Source of the DNA: Nitrosospira sp.
GTDB lineage: Bacteria; Pseudomonadota; Gammaproteobacteria; Burkholderiales; Nitrosomonadaceae
Direction of reading: 5' to 3'
DNA length: 49,871 nucleotides
NCBI GenBank assembly: GCA_013821425.1
Contig: JACDGV010000020.1
Span: 1-49,871, forward strand
The notes beneath the pieces were generated by a model. The model worked only from the letters and a program-made list of their open reading frames with translations, searched no databases and was not told where the DNA came from. Within the stretch, counting starts at the first letter, position 1. The number at the start of each line of letters is the position of its first letter. This document shows positions 49,787 to 49,871 of the stretch, piece by piece. A program made the position numbers and the translations under genes.

Positions 49787-49871
49787 ATGTATTCACACGA
49801 AGATCGCATCCGAGCGGTTAAGCTCTACATAAAACTCGGAGAACGCATCGCAGCTACCATTCGTCAGTTAG
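49787..49871 (+). CDS. IS3-type transposase OrfA, N-terminal fragment
   Basis: The frame begins at ATG 49787 with GGAGG 6 bases before and reads MYSHEDRIRAVKLYIKLGER, then IAATIRQL, to the window end. This is the helix-turn-helix start of an IS3-family OrfA (compare the YSxEDRIRAVELYIKLGKR family). It is incomplete only because the window ends. Confidence 0.75.
   Translation, partial: MYSHEDRIRAVKLYIKLGERIAATIRQL

Larger units (their letters stand above)
49731..49871 (+). mobile_element. IS3-family-like insertion sequence, left end (runs off the window)
   Basis: The boundary is inferred where similarity to the exonuclease/GIY-YIG gene stops (about 49731-49739). The piece begins near TGATACACTGGGGATGCGGC and holds the start of an IS3-type transposase OrfA. 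The exact terminal repeat cannot be fixed, because the other end lies outside the window. Confidence 0.65.

Noticed and set aside
33895-49871. A complete prophage
   Set aside because: No large terminase, portal, capsid or tail gene; only an integrase stub, a small terminase and broken polyvalent pieces.

Overview
The window looks like a chromosomal segment of a betaproteobacterium, most likely an ammonia oxidiser of the Nitrosomonadaceae (Nitrosospira-like). This is an inference from protein similarity remembered for that group (replication-origin gene order, RegB/RegA, a RibBA with a decayed second domain, a PEP-CTERM protein, and a partial reading frame at the left edge that resembles the start of ammonia monooxygenase subunit C). 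No taxonomic search was run.

Positions 1-33,900 are ordinary core chromosome. The minus strand of 1-8,800 carries the classical origin-proximal run in the order rpmH, rnpA, yidD, yidC, mnmE, mnmG, rsmG, parA, parB, with an exact parS site between mnmG and mnmE. The plus strand continues the origin region with dnaA, dnaN and gyrB, then glyA, nrdR and ribD. A minus-strand RegB/RegA redox two-component pair separates ribD from the rest of the riboflavin cluster (ribE, ribBA, ribH), which runs on into nusB, thiL, pgpA and pncC. Next come a UPF0114 membrane protein, recA-recX-alaS, trxB, an Smr-domain protein, a DksA-like zinc-finger protein, an exported peroxiredoxin, an MFS transporter and an intact tRNA-Arg(CCT).

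Positions 33,900-43,140 are a decayed integrated element placed directly behind the tRNA-Arg gene, the typical docking point for tyrosine-recombinase elements. Behind the tRNA lie the C-terminal stub of an integrase, an unknown 210-residue protein, an AlpA/excisionase-like protein and a complete 660-residue primase-helicase. After the primase-helicase comes a dense cluster of TTCCCGC heptamers that looks like an iteron origin, then a small-terminase gene and two badly frameshifted blocks of one or more giant phage 'polyvalent' proteins. An apparently intact, AT-richer PEP-CTERM protein gene sits between the two broken blocks, as if it had landed there.

Positions 43,140-49,871 carry accessory genes: a secreted DNA/RNA non-specific nuclease, an exported START-like protein, a umuDC translesion polymerase operon whose UmuD has an extra N-terminal domain, a class 3 lipase behind an 18-bp palindrome, and a DnaQ-exonuclease/GIY-YIG (Cho/UvrC-like) fusion. 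The fusion has lost its N-terminus where an IS3-like element begins at the right edge. The most notable points are the iteron cluster next to the primase-helicase, the PEP-CTERM gene inside phage debris, the probable ATT start codon of rnpA, and the IS truncation of the repair nuclease.
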